From positions 14,633 through 78,632 of the forward strand of contig JAXLQJ010000037.1 of the NCBI GenBank assembly GCA_046331705.1: DNA of 64,000 bases, written 5' to 3'. The notes below the pieces were generated by a model, which did no database searches, was not told the DNA's origin, and saw only the letters and a program-made list of their open reading frames with translations. This document shows, piece after piece, positions 48,468-57,035 of the stretch. The DNA is from JADJOY01 sp046331705 [NCBI: bacterium] (GTDB lineage Bacteria > JADJOY01). A program made the translations under genes and the position numbers. The number at the start of each line of letters is the position of its first letter. Positions within the stretch are counted from its first letter, which is position 1.

Positions 48468-51014
48468 ATGCCCCGCGATCCCGAGATAGGTGACCCGCCG
48501 GCGTGGTGGACGGCGGACGGCGACGACGAGGGCTACCGCGCCGCCGCGTTCGACGCCGGCGAGACCGCTCGGCGGGCTCCAGGCGATCCGCACGGCGAGC
48601 CCTACGGTGTCCCGGACGAGCTTTCCGCGGCGGCGGACCCGCCCCCCGAGCTCGTCGCCGAGCTGCCGAACGTGCTCGCCGAGGTGCACCCGCCAGCAAG
48701 CCCCACCCTGGTGGGCTTGCCTGCGCCTCAGCGAGTGATTTCGGCGCTTCCCGCCGATCAGCTCGAGCACTACATCATCGCGGGCATCCACCAGGACCGC
48801 AGCCCCGGCAATATTCTGGTGATTCTTCATCCGGCCAAGCGAAGTCGGCTTCCTGACGGGCTTTTCGAGGGTCTGGCGGAGCTGGGTTTCGCGGTGCACG
48901 TGGTCGAGACCCATGCCGACCACCTGTCGAGCATCCGGCGGGTTCGCGACAAGCTGCTCGAGCTCTCGGCGCAGCGCGCGCCGCTCGACGTGATCGTGGT
49001 CGGCGGCGATGGGACCCTGGATCATCATTTCCTGCTCGCGGCGTTCGCGGCGTTCTATCCCGACCGCGTTCGCGAGCGAAGTGGGATCATCCAGGCCACG
49101 GGCATCACGCCGCAGGACCTGGCGCGGGTTCCGGAGGAGCTGCGGCGCGGGCTCGCGCTCGACGAGCCCATCCCCGCCGTCGCTCCCACCGACCCCAACG
49201 TCAAGATCTGCTGGGTGCTGCGCAACCAGGTCGAGCCGCTGCTTCGTCGCGGTGCGACCGCCAAACGCATCGTGCGCAAGACGCGCCGCAAGGCCAACGA
49301 TCCGCTGCTGCGCCTCGCCGTGTTGGCGACTCTCTTTCCCACCAAGGTCACGCTGCAGCCGCCGTTCCTCGACCTGAGCGGCCTGGCCGAGGCCCCGCAG
49401 TCGGAGACCTTTCGCGGCCTCTATCCGTGGATCCGGTCGATCGTGCCCTACCCGGCCGGCACCGCCGCGGACAACGCGGTGTTCGCCGGTGTGCCCGGGC
49501 TGCTGTTCGGCTTGATCGCCGAGCGGCTGCGCGGCAACCCCGTCACGCGCCCCTTGATCCGGCCGTACTCGAAGCGCGCCCGCGCCCAGTTCATCGACTA
49601 TTTCACCAAGCAGGCCACCATCGTGCCGGCGCGCATCTCGCTCAACCGCATCGACGGTCGCTGGCAACGCATCGGCAGTCACGCAGCAGGCGGGCCGGGC
49701 TCGGCCGGGTTCTTCTCCGGCGATCTAGTCAAGAAGACCAAGACCCTCGCGGGCTATCTGGCGCGCATCCCCCAGGTGGTGCTCGAGGAAGGCATCTTCG
49801 GCACCACCAAGCTGCGCGTCGAGGCGTTCGATCCGTGGGGGCGCTCGACCTCGGTGACGGAGGGCGGGATCGCCGAAGGGCTGTTCTCGAATCGCACCTT
49901 TCTCGGCGGCGTCGGCTCGCTGCCCACCACCACTCCCACGAGCTTCGGCGGTGAGAGCTCGCTGCTCTTGATCCCGTCGATCGTCGGCCGATCGCCTTCC
50001 GGCGCGCGCACGTTCTCGATGCGCGGCGTCGGCGCGCTGGCGGAAGCGATCGTCAAGGGAATCCTGGCGCGCATGCTCCATCACGTGGGTCTCAACCCGG
50101 GCCGGCTCGCCGGCGAGGGCGAGATGTCGGTGCTCCAGCCCGCGCACCAGGTAGCGCTCAAGGAAGGCGGAGTCGTCTCGATCCAGTACGCGTACCAGGA
50201 CGGCACGCCGCGCGCGACCCCGATCCAGATCAGCGGCGATCCGTTCCAGGCGCATTCGCTCGCGATCAAGGTGTTCTGGGGGCCCGTGCCGTTGCTCGCG
50301 TCCCACGAGTCGCTGCTGCTCTCGAGCACGCGCCGCACCCTCACCCACTTGCGGCTGCAGCAGTCCTACGGCCTCAAGATGGCGTACATCGGCGGCGTGC
50401 ACTATTTCCGGCACGAGACCGGACCGGTGCGCCGCGACGAGATCGAGGCCCGCACCGGGCTCGCCGCGCCGCCGCTCTACCTGCCGCTCGACCTCGCCGG
50501 CATCCGTCGCAAGCTGTGCGCCGCGTGGCAGCGGCTCGGCACCGGCGACTTCGTGGACACCAGCGAGCCGGGGCGTCGCCTGCGCCGCAAGAGCCTCTAC
50601 TGCCACAACAACGACCAGTCCGCCCACCTGCTGCTGATGCGCATCGAGCGCGGCGACCTGCTGGTGCGCCAAGTGCGTCGCACGCCCTTCGGCGGCACGA
50701 TCTTCGAGGCGCGCACCACCTACCGCCAGGAATGGGGGACCTACGTCATCTCCCAGAGCCAGGTCTTCCACTGGCCGCGGACGCGCCCCGCGCGAATCCT
50801 CCAGGAAGAGCGGTTCTTCCGCGACGCCGCCGAGTTCCAGATGGAAGCGCCGGCCTATTTCCCCGTGCTCGCCTCGATCCCGGGCGCGCCGACGCTGCCG
50901 ACCAACGCGATCGACGACGCGCGCGAGGGCGCGAGCACCCGTGCCCCCGCCGAGCGGCCCGATCCCGAGCGCGGACAGACGGACGCGCGCGGCGCCAAAC
51001 CGACCCAACGCTGA
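48468..51014 (+). CDS. Large diacylglycerol-kinase-like protein with extended domains
   Basis: 848 residues against about 300 for ordinary bacterial DAGK-like lipid kinases. LVILHPAKRSRLP and VIVVGGDGTLDHHFLLAAF (about residues 120-190) carry the conserved GGDGT motif; RSIVPYPAGTAADNAVFAG about 150 residues later resembles the GT..D.A second motif, separated by an insertion. The C-terminal 300 residues (KFW/ VQYAYQDG, VFWGPVPLLASHESLLLSST) are not recognised. Acidic disordered N-terminus (about 1-80). May phosphorylate or bind a lipid, or be inactive. ATG preferred over a GTG seven codons upstream. Confidence 0.65.
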   Translation: MPRDPEIGDPPAWWTADGDDEGYRAAAFDAGETARRAPGDPHGEPYGVPDELSAAADPPPELVAELPNVLAEVHPPASPTLVGLPAPQRVISALPADQLEHYIIAGIHQDRSPGNILVILHPAKRSRLPDGLFEGLAELGFAVHVVETHADHLSSIRRVRDKLLELSAQRAPLDVIVVGGDGTLDHHFLLAAFAAFYPDRVRERSGIIQATGITPQDLARVPEELRRGLALDEPIPAVAPTDPNVKICWVLRNQVEPLLRRGATAKRIVRKTRRKANDPLLRLAVLATLFPTKVTLQPPFLDLSGLAEAPQSETFRGLYPWIRSIVPYPAGTAADNAVFAGVPGLLFGLIAERLRGNPVTRPLIRPYSKRARAQFIDYFTKQATIVPARISLNRIDGRWQRIGSHAAGGPGSAGFFSGDLVKKTKTLAGYLARIPQVVLEEGIFGTTKLRVEAFDPWGRSTSVTEGGIAEGLFSNRTFLGGVGSLPTTTPTSFGGESSLLLIPSIVGRSPSGARTFSMRGVGALAEAIVKGILARMLHHVGLNPGRLAGEGEMSVLQPAHQVALKEGGVVSIQYAYQDGTPRATPIQISGDPFQAHSLAIKVFWGPVPLLASHESLLLSSTRRTLTHLRLQQSYGLKMAYIGGVHYFRHETGPVRRDEIEARTGLAAPPLYLPLDLAGIRRKLCAAWQRLGTGDFVDTSEPGRRLRRKSLYCHNNDQSAHLLLMRIERGDLLVRQVRRTPFGGTIFEARTTYRQEWGTYVISQSQVFHWPRTRPARILQEERFFRDAAEFQMEAPAYFPVLASIPGAPTLPTNAIDDAREGASTRAPAERPDPERGQTDARGAKPTQR

Positions 51015-51033
51015 CGCGCGCGACCGGCGCGCG

Positions 51034-52437
51034 TCATTCGATGTAGCCGAGCGCCCGCAGCCGTTCCTTCGCCTGATCGTCCGCGCGCAACGCGCCCTCC
51101 CCACCCTCGCCGCCCGCCATCGCGAGCGGCGCCGTCCACTCCGTCAGCCGCGCCGCCAGCGTCGACTCTTCGGCGAGCCCCTTGCCCGCGAGGTTGTGCT
51201 CCTCGCCGGGATCGGTCGCGAGATCGAAGAGCTCGTTCTCGCCGTTCGAGCCGGCGATCCACTTCCAGTGGTCGAGCACCAGCGCCCGCAAGGTGCGGTC
51301 GAAACGGGCGAGCGCCTGCGGCCCGTCGGTGCGTCCCGCGAGCGCGAGCTTCTTCTCGAGCATCTTGAGGACCGCGACGGGGCGATGGTACTCGCTCACG
51401 GCGATGTCCCGGGCCGGCTCACGCCCCGACGCGATCGCCGCCAGATCGCGTGGCGCTCGCTCGCTCGCCGGCGGCTTCCTCTGCCCCACGGCGGCGAGCA
51501 CGGTCGCGAACACGTCGTGAAGCTGCACGATGCCCGGCACACGCGTGCCACGCGCGAAGCCGGGCCCCACGACCAGCAGCGGAATCCGCGTGAGCGTCTC
51601 GTACACGCAGAGCTGGTGATCCATCAGGCGGTGCTCGCCGAGGCTCTCGCCATGATCGGCGGTGATCACCAGCAGCGTGCGGTCCCAGCTGCCGCTGGCG
51701 CGCAGCGCCGCGACGATCTCGCCGACCCGATGATCCACGTACGCGAGCTCGCCGTCGTAGAGACGGCGAATCGAGTCGAGCTCCTCGTCGCCGACGCTGG
51801 TCAGGCCGAGCATGTAGTCGAGAAAGCGATTGCCGTAGATGTCCACGCTGGGCGCGCGCCGCCCCTCGAGAAGACGCGAACGATACGGCTCCGGCGGCTC
51901 GTAGGGCGCGTGCGCCTCGATGAGATTCACGAACAGGAAGTACGGCGACTCGGCTCCGTCGCGCTGGATCCACCAGGTCACCCGCCGCGTGGCGTCGCGC
52001 GCACCCTCGTCCGGCTCGATGTCCGCGAGCCTCGCCAGCGCCCGCGGCAACGAGAGCATCGTCCAGGTCGAGCCCCGCCAGCTCTCGAAAAACCGCTCGA
52101 AACCGCGATCCAGGTTCGAGATCGAGCCGACCATCGCGTTGCCCGACGCGGCCCAGGTTCGATAGCCGAGCGCGCGCATCTGCTCCGCCAGCGTCGCGAA
52201 GCGATCGTCGAGCCAGAAATGCTCGCCCGTGGCCCCGTGCTCGCTGGGATAGAGCCCCGTGAAGAGCGATGCGTGCGAGGGCAACGTCCACGACGACGTC
52301 GAGTAGGCGCGGTCGAAGACCACTCCTTCGCGGCTCAGCTCGTTCAGCACCGGCGTGGTCGGATGCGGATAGCCGTAGAGGCTCATGTGATCGGGGCGCG
52401 CCGTGTCGAGGACGATCACCACGACGTTCGGCAGCAC
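51034..52437 (-). CDS. Sulfatase-superfamily protein with Thr at the nucleophile position
   Basis: About 467 residues from the GTG in ...SKVLPNVVV, but the preceding Pro-rich sequence in this frame (GAPAPPVDRTLPPRP) suggests the protein continues from the upstream membrane gene through a frameshift. Metal site: VIVLDTARPDHMSLYG. In sulfatases Cys or Ser occupies C/S-x-P-S-x; here the segment is SSWTLPSHASLFTG, so Thr occupies it, as in phosphotransferase/phosphatase members of the alkaline phosphatase superfamily. Later DHGESLGEHRLMDHQ completes the metal site. Exported phosphotransferase or phosphodiesterase is more likely than an FGly sulfatase. Convergent with the DAGK-like gene. Confidence 0.8.
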   Translation of the reverse strand: MLPNVVVIVLDTARPDHMSLYGYPHPTTPVLNELSREGVVFDRAYSTSSWTLPSHASLFTGLYPSEHGATGEHFWLDDRFATLAEQMRALGYRTWAASGNAMVGSISNLDRGFERFFESWRGSTWTMLSLPRALARLADIEPDEGARDATRRVTWWIQRDGAESPYFLFVNLIEAHAPYEPPEPYRSRLLEGRRAPSVDIYGNRFLDYMLGLTSVGDEELDSIRRLYDGELAYVDHRVGEIVAALRASGSWDRTLLVITADHGESLGEHRLMDHQLCVYETLTRIPLLVVGPGFARGTRVPGIVQLHDVFATVLAAVGQRKPPASERAPRDLAAIASGREPARDIAVSEYHRPVAVLKMLEKKLALAGRTDGPQALARFDRTLRALVLDHWKWIAGSNGENELFDLATDPGEEHNLAGKGLAEESTLAARLTEWTAPLAMAGGEGGEGALRADDQAKERLRALGYIE

Positions 52438-53075
52438 CTTCGAGGCGGGTGCGGGACGCGGCGGCAGCGTGCGATCGACGGGCGGCGCCGGCGCGCCGGG
52501 CTGACCGAGAGCGCGAGCGCGCTCAGCACCAGCGCGCCGGCCAGCGCGCGCCGCAGCCAGCGAGCCCGAAGCCAGCGCAACCAGCGCGGGCGCGTCGCGA
52601 GGTCGCCCAGCTTGAACACGAGTCGGTGAATGCCCCAGCAGAAGATCGCGTACGTCGCGAGCCGCGCCGCCACGGGCACGTGGCGAAACCAATCCGGGTT
52701 CTGCGTGGTCTCGGGGTGCTGGGCCAAGCTGGCGTCGGCCGCCGCCCAGAGCCCGAGCGCCAGCCACGCGACGACGGACGAGAGAACACGCAGCGGCAGC
52801 AGGCTTCCCGACTCCGTCGGTACCCGTCGCGCACGCCACACCAGCGCCAGGACCAACCCCCAGACCATGCCCACCACCAGACCCACGGCGCCGTAGCCGA
52901 GCGCCGCGAGACCGACCGAGTGCGCCGTCACCAAGGTGCCGAGGCCCCCCGCTGCGGCGCCCGCGATTCCCGCCACCCAGCGCGACCCGAGCCACCAGAA
53001 GCCCGCCTCGAGAAGCCCGCCGACGAGGAAGCAGACCGCCACGATCGTCGTGGTGGTCGTGACGATTCGCTTCAT
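52416..53075 (-). CDS. Polytopic membrane N-terminal segment of the sulfatase-superfamily protein
   Basis: As read, 219 residues: five to six transmembrane segments (starting MKRIVTTTTTIVAVCFLVGGLLEAG) ending ARWLRRALAGALVLSALALSVSP, then about 25 residues rich in Arg/Cys/Pro that look like the wrong frame. The sulfatase frame picks up at GQPGAPAPPVDR, so one missing base near 52500 would make a single TM-plus-sulfatase protein. ATG overlaps the stop of the upstream GT2-like/methyltransferase gene (ATGA). Listed separately because the nucleotides encode it in a different frame. Confidence 0.75.
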   Translation of the reverse strand: MKRIVTTTTTIVAVCFLVGGLLEAGFWWLGSRWVAGIAGAAAGGLGTLVTAHSVGLAALGYGAVGLVVGMVWGLVLALVWRARRVPTESGSLLPLRVLSSVVAWLALGLWAAADASLAQHPETTQNPDWFRHVPVAARLATYAIFCWGIHRLVFKLGDLATRPRWLRWLRARWLRRALAGALVLSALALSVSPARRRRPSIARCRRVPHPPRRCCRTSW

Positions 53076-54730
53076 CGGCTCACCACCTTCTCGCAGATCA
53101 CACCCGTCTCGGGTCCGAGGTCCGATCGAAAGCGCCCGGGAATCAGGTACGCGGATACGTACGTCCAGCTGCGGCGAACGCGAAAGCCGGAGCGTTCGAG
53201 AAGGCGCAGCAGCTCGGAGCGCGCCATCAGCGACACGTGATGCTCACGGCGGTCGGCCTCGGCGTAGAGCCAGCGCCGCAGCCGGTTCAGGTTGGGCGTG
53301 GTCACGTAGAGCAAGCCGTCGTCGGCGAGCACACGGTGCACGTTCGCGAGCACCCGCTGGGGCTCCACCACGTGCTCGAGGACATCCGTCAACGTCACGA
53401 GATCGAAGGAGCCATCCGGCATCGGAAACGGCTGCTCGATCTCGTGCACCGTGAACGAGATCGAGGGGCTGAGCTCGCGCGCGTGCCGCACCGCCGCGTC
53501 CGAGACGTCCATCCCCTCGACCTCGAAGTGACGGGCGAGTCGCCGCGTCAGGTACCCGTAGCCGCAGCCCACGTCGAGGGCGCGGCCGCCCTGCCGCTCC
53601 GCGAGGATCGGCTCCAGCAAGCGCTCGTAGTAGCTCGCCTCGTCGCGATGGCCACACGGCGAGAAGTGGGAATCCACGCCGTCGAAGTAGCGCTCGGTGT
53701 AGACGGCCTTGTAGTCGACGCCTTGCGAGTGATCCGGCACCGGATCCGGCGCAGCACGCCGAAAGCGCACATCGAGCCCCAACGCGCGCTGGAAGGCAGC
53801 CACCCACGCCGTGCCAGCGCACACGACCAATCCCAGCGGCAACGTCCAGGCCGTGCGCGGCGAGCTCGCCGTCAGCCGATGGAAGGCGAGCCGATGTGCC
53901 ACCAGCAACGCACACGTGAGCCCCACGAGCACGGGATGAGCCGTCGGCAGGCTCGTCTTCACGAGCTCGTGGGCCAAGAGCACGAACGGCCGCACCCCGA
54001 CGACCGTGATCAGCAGCGCAATCCACGTCGCCGCGAGTCGGCCATGAGGAACGAAGCCGTGGTACCGGGCGACGCCTTCCTCGATCCGCTCCGCCCAGCT
54101 GCGCTCGGGGGAATCGAGCCCCGACGCGGCGCTCGCGAGCAGCACCACGCGGCCCGCGCGCTTGAGCGCCCGAACCAACGCCCGTGCCCGCAGCGGATCG
54201 CTGCCGATCTGGGCATGGCCGCCGACGCGCTCGTACGCCTCGCGCTGAACCAACAAGAAATCGTCCCAACCCGCGGCTCGTCGATCGCGTGGCCCCGCGA
54301 ACTCGACGGGATCGACGCCGTCGCCGCTCCACTGCGCGAGGGTCGCCGAGATGCCCTCGCGCCAGGGCGAACGGCTGCGGGCGCCGCCGTGGATCGAGAC
54401 CGCGTGAGCGGAACGCTCGTCCGCCAGCCGGACCGCGGCGGCGATCAAGGCGGGATCGACCGCGACGGCGCGCCGAGTGAACAGGAACCAGCGCTCGCTC
54501 CGTCCCGCGAGCAGCGCGCCCTCGTCGCCGACCCGAACCACGACGCGCGCCGGCTCGCCCGGGTCGGCGGATTCCGGACCGCCGGTGGAATCGCTCGAGC
54601 ACGCCACCACCAGCACGTCGCCCGCGGCGAGCGCTGCCGACGACGGCGCGAGGACGATGCGATTGCGCGCGGCGCGCGCAGCACGCACCGTGAGCATCGA
54701 CGCGAAAACGAGGACGAGCCAGTCGAGCAT
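53072..54730 (-). CDS. GT2-like membrane protein fused to a SAM methyltransferase
   Basis: 552 residues. N-terminal segment MLDWLVLVFASMLTV is an anchor. A degenerate GT2-like region follows: a motif analogous to D-x-D is not visible, but AAGWDDFLLVQREAYERVGGHAQIG, ALVRALKRAGRVVLLA, and two membrane helices near 250 (LLITVVGVRPFVLLAHELV) resemble hopanoid/cellulose-synthase-like GT2 proteins. C-terminal about 180 residues are a class I methyltransferase: GRALDVGCGYGYLTRRLARHFEVEGMDVSD, FDLVTLTDVLEHVVEPQRVL, GLLYVTTPNLNRLRR. An unusual fusion. The ATG start has GAGG upstream. Coupled to the membrane-sulfatase gene that follows. Confidence 0.7.
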   Translation of the reverse strand: MLDWLVLVFASMLTVRAARAARNRIVLAPSSAALAAGDVLVVACSSDSTGGPESADPGEPARVVVRVGDEGALLAGRSERWFLFTRRAVAVDPALIAAAVRLADERSAHAVSIHGGARSRSPWREGISATLAQWSGDGVDPVEFAGPRDRRAAGWDDFLLVQREAYERVGGHAQIGSDPLRARALVRALKRAGRVVLLASAASGLDSPERSWAERIEEGVARYHGFVPHGRLAATWIALLITVVGVRPFVLLAHELVKTSLPTAHPVLVGLTCALLVAHRLAFHRLTASSPRTAWTLPLGLVVCAGTAWVAAFQRALGLDVRFRRAAPDPVPDHSQGVDYKAVYTERYFDGVDSHFSPCGHRDEASYYERLLEPILAERQGGRALDVGCGYGYLTRRLARHFEVEGMDVSDAAVRHARELSPSISFTVHEIEQPFPMPDGSFDLVTLTDVLEHVVEPQRVLANVHRVLADDGLLYVTTPNLNRLRRWLYAEADRREHHVSLMARSELLRLLERSGFRVRRSWTYVSAYLIPGRFRSDLGPETGVICEKVVSR

Positions 54731-54977
54731 GCGCGGAAGCACCTCACGGCGAGCGATGGACGCAAAGCGGCATCGAGGGAGAAGGGCTGGAGCGAAGACT
54801 GCGCGTCCGAGCGACGGGGCGCGCCCATCCCGCGGCGTCGCACCCATTCGTGCTCGCTGATTTAGCACTCGAACGAAGGCGACGAAACGACGCGCGCAGC
54901 CCGCGATGGACTCGACGTGTCGCCGAGCCCGCGACGCGGCGGCGGGCCGGCCCAGGCGGGGCCGACCACCGTAACCC

Positions 54978-55017
54978 CCAAAAGAAGAAACCGGCCGGGG
55001 AAGCCCCGGCCGGTTTC
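54978..55017 (-). terminator. Intrinsic terminator for the pilin gene
   Basis: A 14-bp perfect stem (GAAACCGGCCGGGG and its complement) with a 3-nt loop. On the minus strand it is followed by TTCTTTTGG. It lies about 40 nt after the pilin stop codon. Among the best terminators in the window. Confidence 0.75.
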
Positions 55018-55057
55018 CAGAAGACGGGCTCTTGCGAGCCCGACCTCATGCGACAGC

Positions 55058-55495
55058 TCAGTCCACGCGGATGCGGAACGTACGGGTCGCACCACCCTGG
55101 TTCGCCTGCTGGGTGAACGCGATGCCGTTCGAGCTGACCGTCACGAGGCCCACCTGGCACGAACCACCGCCCGGCGCCGTGTTGCTGTCGGCCGTGGTCG
55201 TGTAGGCGCGCTGATTGCGGTTGCGGGGGTTGTCCTCGTCCTGGTGCTTGTTGAGCGCGCAGGTGAGCACGCCGGCGTTCGTCGCCACCGCGCACTGTCC
55301 CGTACCGCCGTTCATCGCGCCGTCGAGCTCGTTCGCGACTTCGCCGTTCAGGGCGACGTAGATGTTGTCGCAGGTCGCGTTCCGCGCCTTCTCACGGGCA
55401 CCGAGAAGCTGCGGGATGGCGATAGCGGCCAAGATGCCGATGATCGCGATCACGACCAGGAGCTCGATCAGGGTAAAGCCCTTGCTATTCCGCAT
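55058..55495 (-). CDS. pilA: Type IV pilin / major pseudopilin (class IVa, PilA-like)
   Basis: 145 residues with the prepilin peptidase signature: short basic leader MRNSKG, then [32 protein letters not shown], which has the +1 Phe and +5 Glu and a transmembrane/assembly helix. Two Cys pairs (CDN...; C..C) in the globular C-terminal domain suggest disulfide loops. Secreted across the inner membrane and assembled into a pilus or a T2SS pseudopilus; similar to deltaproteobacterial PilA. GGAGAGAGGG precedes the ATG. Regulated from a sigma-54 promoter; ends at a strong hairpin. Confidence 0.93.
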   Translation of the reverse strand: MRNSKGFTLIELLVVIAIIGILAAIAIPQLLGAREKARNATCDNIYVALNGEVANELDGAMNGGTGQCAVATNAGVLTCALNKHQDEDNPRNRNQRAYTTTADSNTAPGGGSCQVGLVTVSSNGIAFTQQANQGGATRTFRIRVD

Positions 55496-55582
55496 GTTCC
55501 CTCTCTCCTTTTGCCGCCTGGGCGGCGTTGTGGGTTCCCAGAATCCTCGTTGGTTGGTTCGACAACCAGCACACTGTCGTTG

Positions 55583-55598
55583 AGCAAGGGGGATGCCA
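55583..55598 (-). promoter_or_regulatory. Sigma-54 (RpoN) -24/-12 promoter for the pilin
   Basis: Minus-strand TGGCATCCCCCTTGCT matches the TGGCAc-N5-TTGC consensus with exact spacing. The predicted start is about 75 nt before the pilin ATG. An enhancer-binding activator such as PilR would be expected; none is encoded in this window. Confidence 0.75.
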
Positions 55599-55845
55599 GA
55601 TGGCCGATCTCGCGACCGCGATCACCGCCCCGGCCGAGATCGTCGCGATTCGCCTCCGGCAAATCTGAGCAATCCCGGGACATTATTCGCGAAATCGCAA
55701 CATTCGTGGCGCGCTGCGCCATGCGCGCACGGTGCCCCGTTCTCTCGCCAACCGTGCCGATCGACTGACGATTCACGTCACCGCGAGTGCCCGATCTCGT
55801 CCGCGACCCCGGATCACCGGCCATCTGCACGGGCCCGGGCCGCCG

Positions 55846-57030
55846 TCAGCCGAGAATGGCGAGTGCCTGGTCGAGATCGGCGATCAGGTCGGCGGCGTCC
55901 TCGATACCGATCGAGAACCGGATCAGGTTCTCGCGGATTCCGACCGCCGCGCGCTCCTCGGGAGCCAGCTCGTAGTAGCTCATGAGCGCCGGCTGCTCGA
56001 TCAGCGACTCCACCCCGCCCAGGCTCGGGGCGATGTACGGAATGCGCATGGCGTCGATGAAGCGACTGCCGTCGTCGAGCGTGCCGTCGATCTCGAATGC
56101 GACCACGCCGCCGAAGCCCGTCATCTGCGCCGCGGCGATGGCGTGCTGCGGGTGCGTCTCGAGCCCCGGGTAATGGACCCGAGTCACCCGCGGATGCGCC
56201 GCCAGGAAGCGCGCCACGGCGAGCGCCGACGCGTTCTGGCGCTCGACCCGGATGGCGAGCGTCTTGAGGCCGCGGATGAGCAGGTAGCAGGCGTGGGGAT
56301 CGGGAACCGCTCCCAGGATCGCCTGCAGCTCGCGGACGACGCTCACCAAGCCGTCGCCGCCGACGATCGCGCCCGCCAGCAGATCGTTGTGCCCGCCCAG
56401 GTACTTGGTGGCGCTGTGCACGACCAGGTCCACGCCGAACTCGAGCGGGCGCTGATTCACGGGAGTCGCGAACGTCGAGTCGATGAGCGTCTTGACCTTG
56501 TGCTTGCGCGCCAGCGTCACCAGACGCTCGAGATCGATCACGTGCAGGTAGGGATTGGTGGGCGATTCGCTGACGATCAGACGCGTGGTGGGCCGGATCG
56601 CGCCTTCCAGCGCGTCCCAGTCGTCGGGCTCGACGAGCGTGAACTCGACGCCGAAGCGCGACAGCACCGCGCGACAGAACTGGCGCGTGCGTCTGTAGCA
56701 ATCGCTCGTGAGCACCACGTGCTGACCCTGCGAGAGCAACGCCAGCATCGCGGTGGTGACCGCCGCCATCCCCGACGAGAAGAGCAAGGCGCTCTCGCCG
56801 CCGTCGAGCGCCGCGAGCTTCCGTTCCGCGGCCGCCTGCGTCGGATTGCCGTAGCGCCCGTACTCGGGGCGCTCGATGCGCCCCTCCATGTAGTCGCAGA
56901 GCTCGCCGGTATCGCGAAACGCATACGTGGCGGTCTGCACGATGGGCACGGTCACCCCGTGGCCCGCCTTCACCCGCTCCTCGCCGCCGTGCACCGCGCG
57001 GGTGCCGACACCTCGCCGATCGCTCTCCAT
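55846..57030 (-). CDS. Cystathionine gamma-synthase/gamma-lyase family PLP enzyme
   Basis: 394 residues. Cys/Met metabolism PLP-dependent fold: TAVHGGEE-like N-terminus, ALLFSSGMAAVTTAMLALL, TLIDSTFATPVNQRPLEFGVDLVVHSATKYLGGHNDLLAG (Schiff-base Lys in SATKYLGGH), LIRGLKTLAIRVERQN, GVESLIEQPALMSY. It cannot be separated by eye between cystathionine gamma-synthase (trans-sulfuration to Met) and gamma-lyase. Adjacent threonine synthase, five bases apart with the same strand, supports homoserine-derived Met/Thr biosynthesis. Confidence 0.85.
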   Translation of the reverse strand: MESDRRGVGTRAVHGGEERVKAGHGVTVPIVQTATYAFRDTGELCDYMEGRIERPEYGRYGNPTQAAAERKLAALDGGESALLFSSGMAAVTTAMLALLSQGQHVVLTSDCYRRTRQFCRAVLSRFGVEFTLVEPDDWDALEGAIRPTTRLIVSESPTNPYLHVIDLERLVTLARKHKVKTLIDSTFATPVNQRPLEFGVDLVVHSATKYLGGHNDLLAGAIVGGDGLVSVVRELQAILGAVPDPHACYLLIRGLKTLAIRVERQNASALAVARFLAAHPRVTRVHYPGLETHPQHAIAAAQMTGFGGVVAFEIDGTLDDGSRFIDAMRIPYIAPSLGGVESLIEQPALMSYYELAPEERAAVGIRENLIRFSIGIEDAADLIADLDQALAILG

Positions 57031-57035
57031 CGTCG

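Noticed and set aside
54917-55768. Plus-strand open frame through the pilin promoter and gene
   Set aside because: It is the antisense of the pilin and terminator, with no ribosome-binding site or family pattern.
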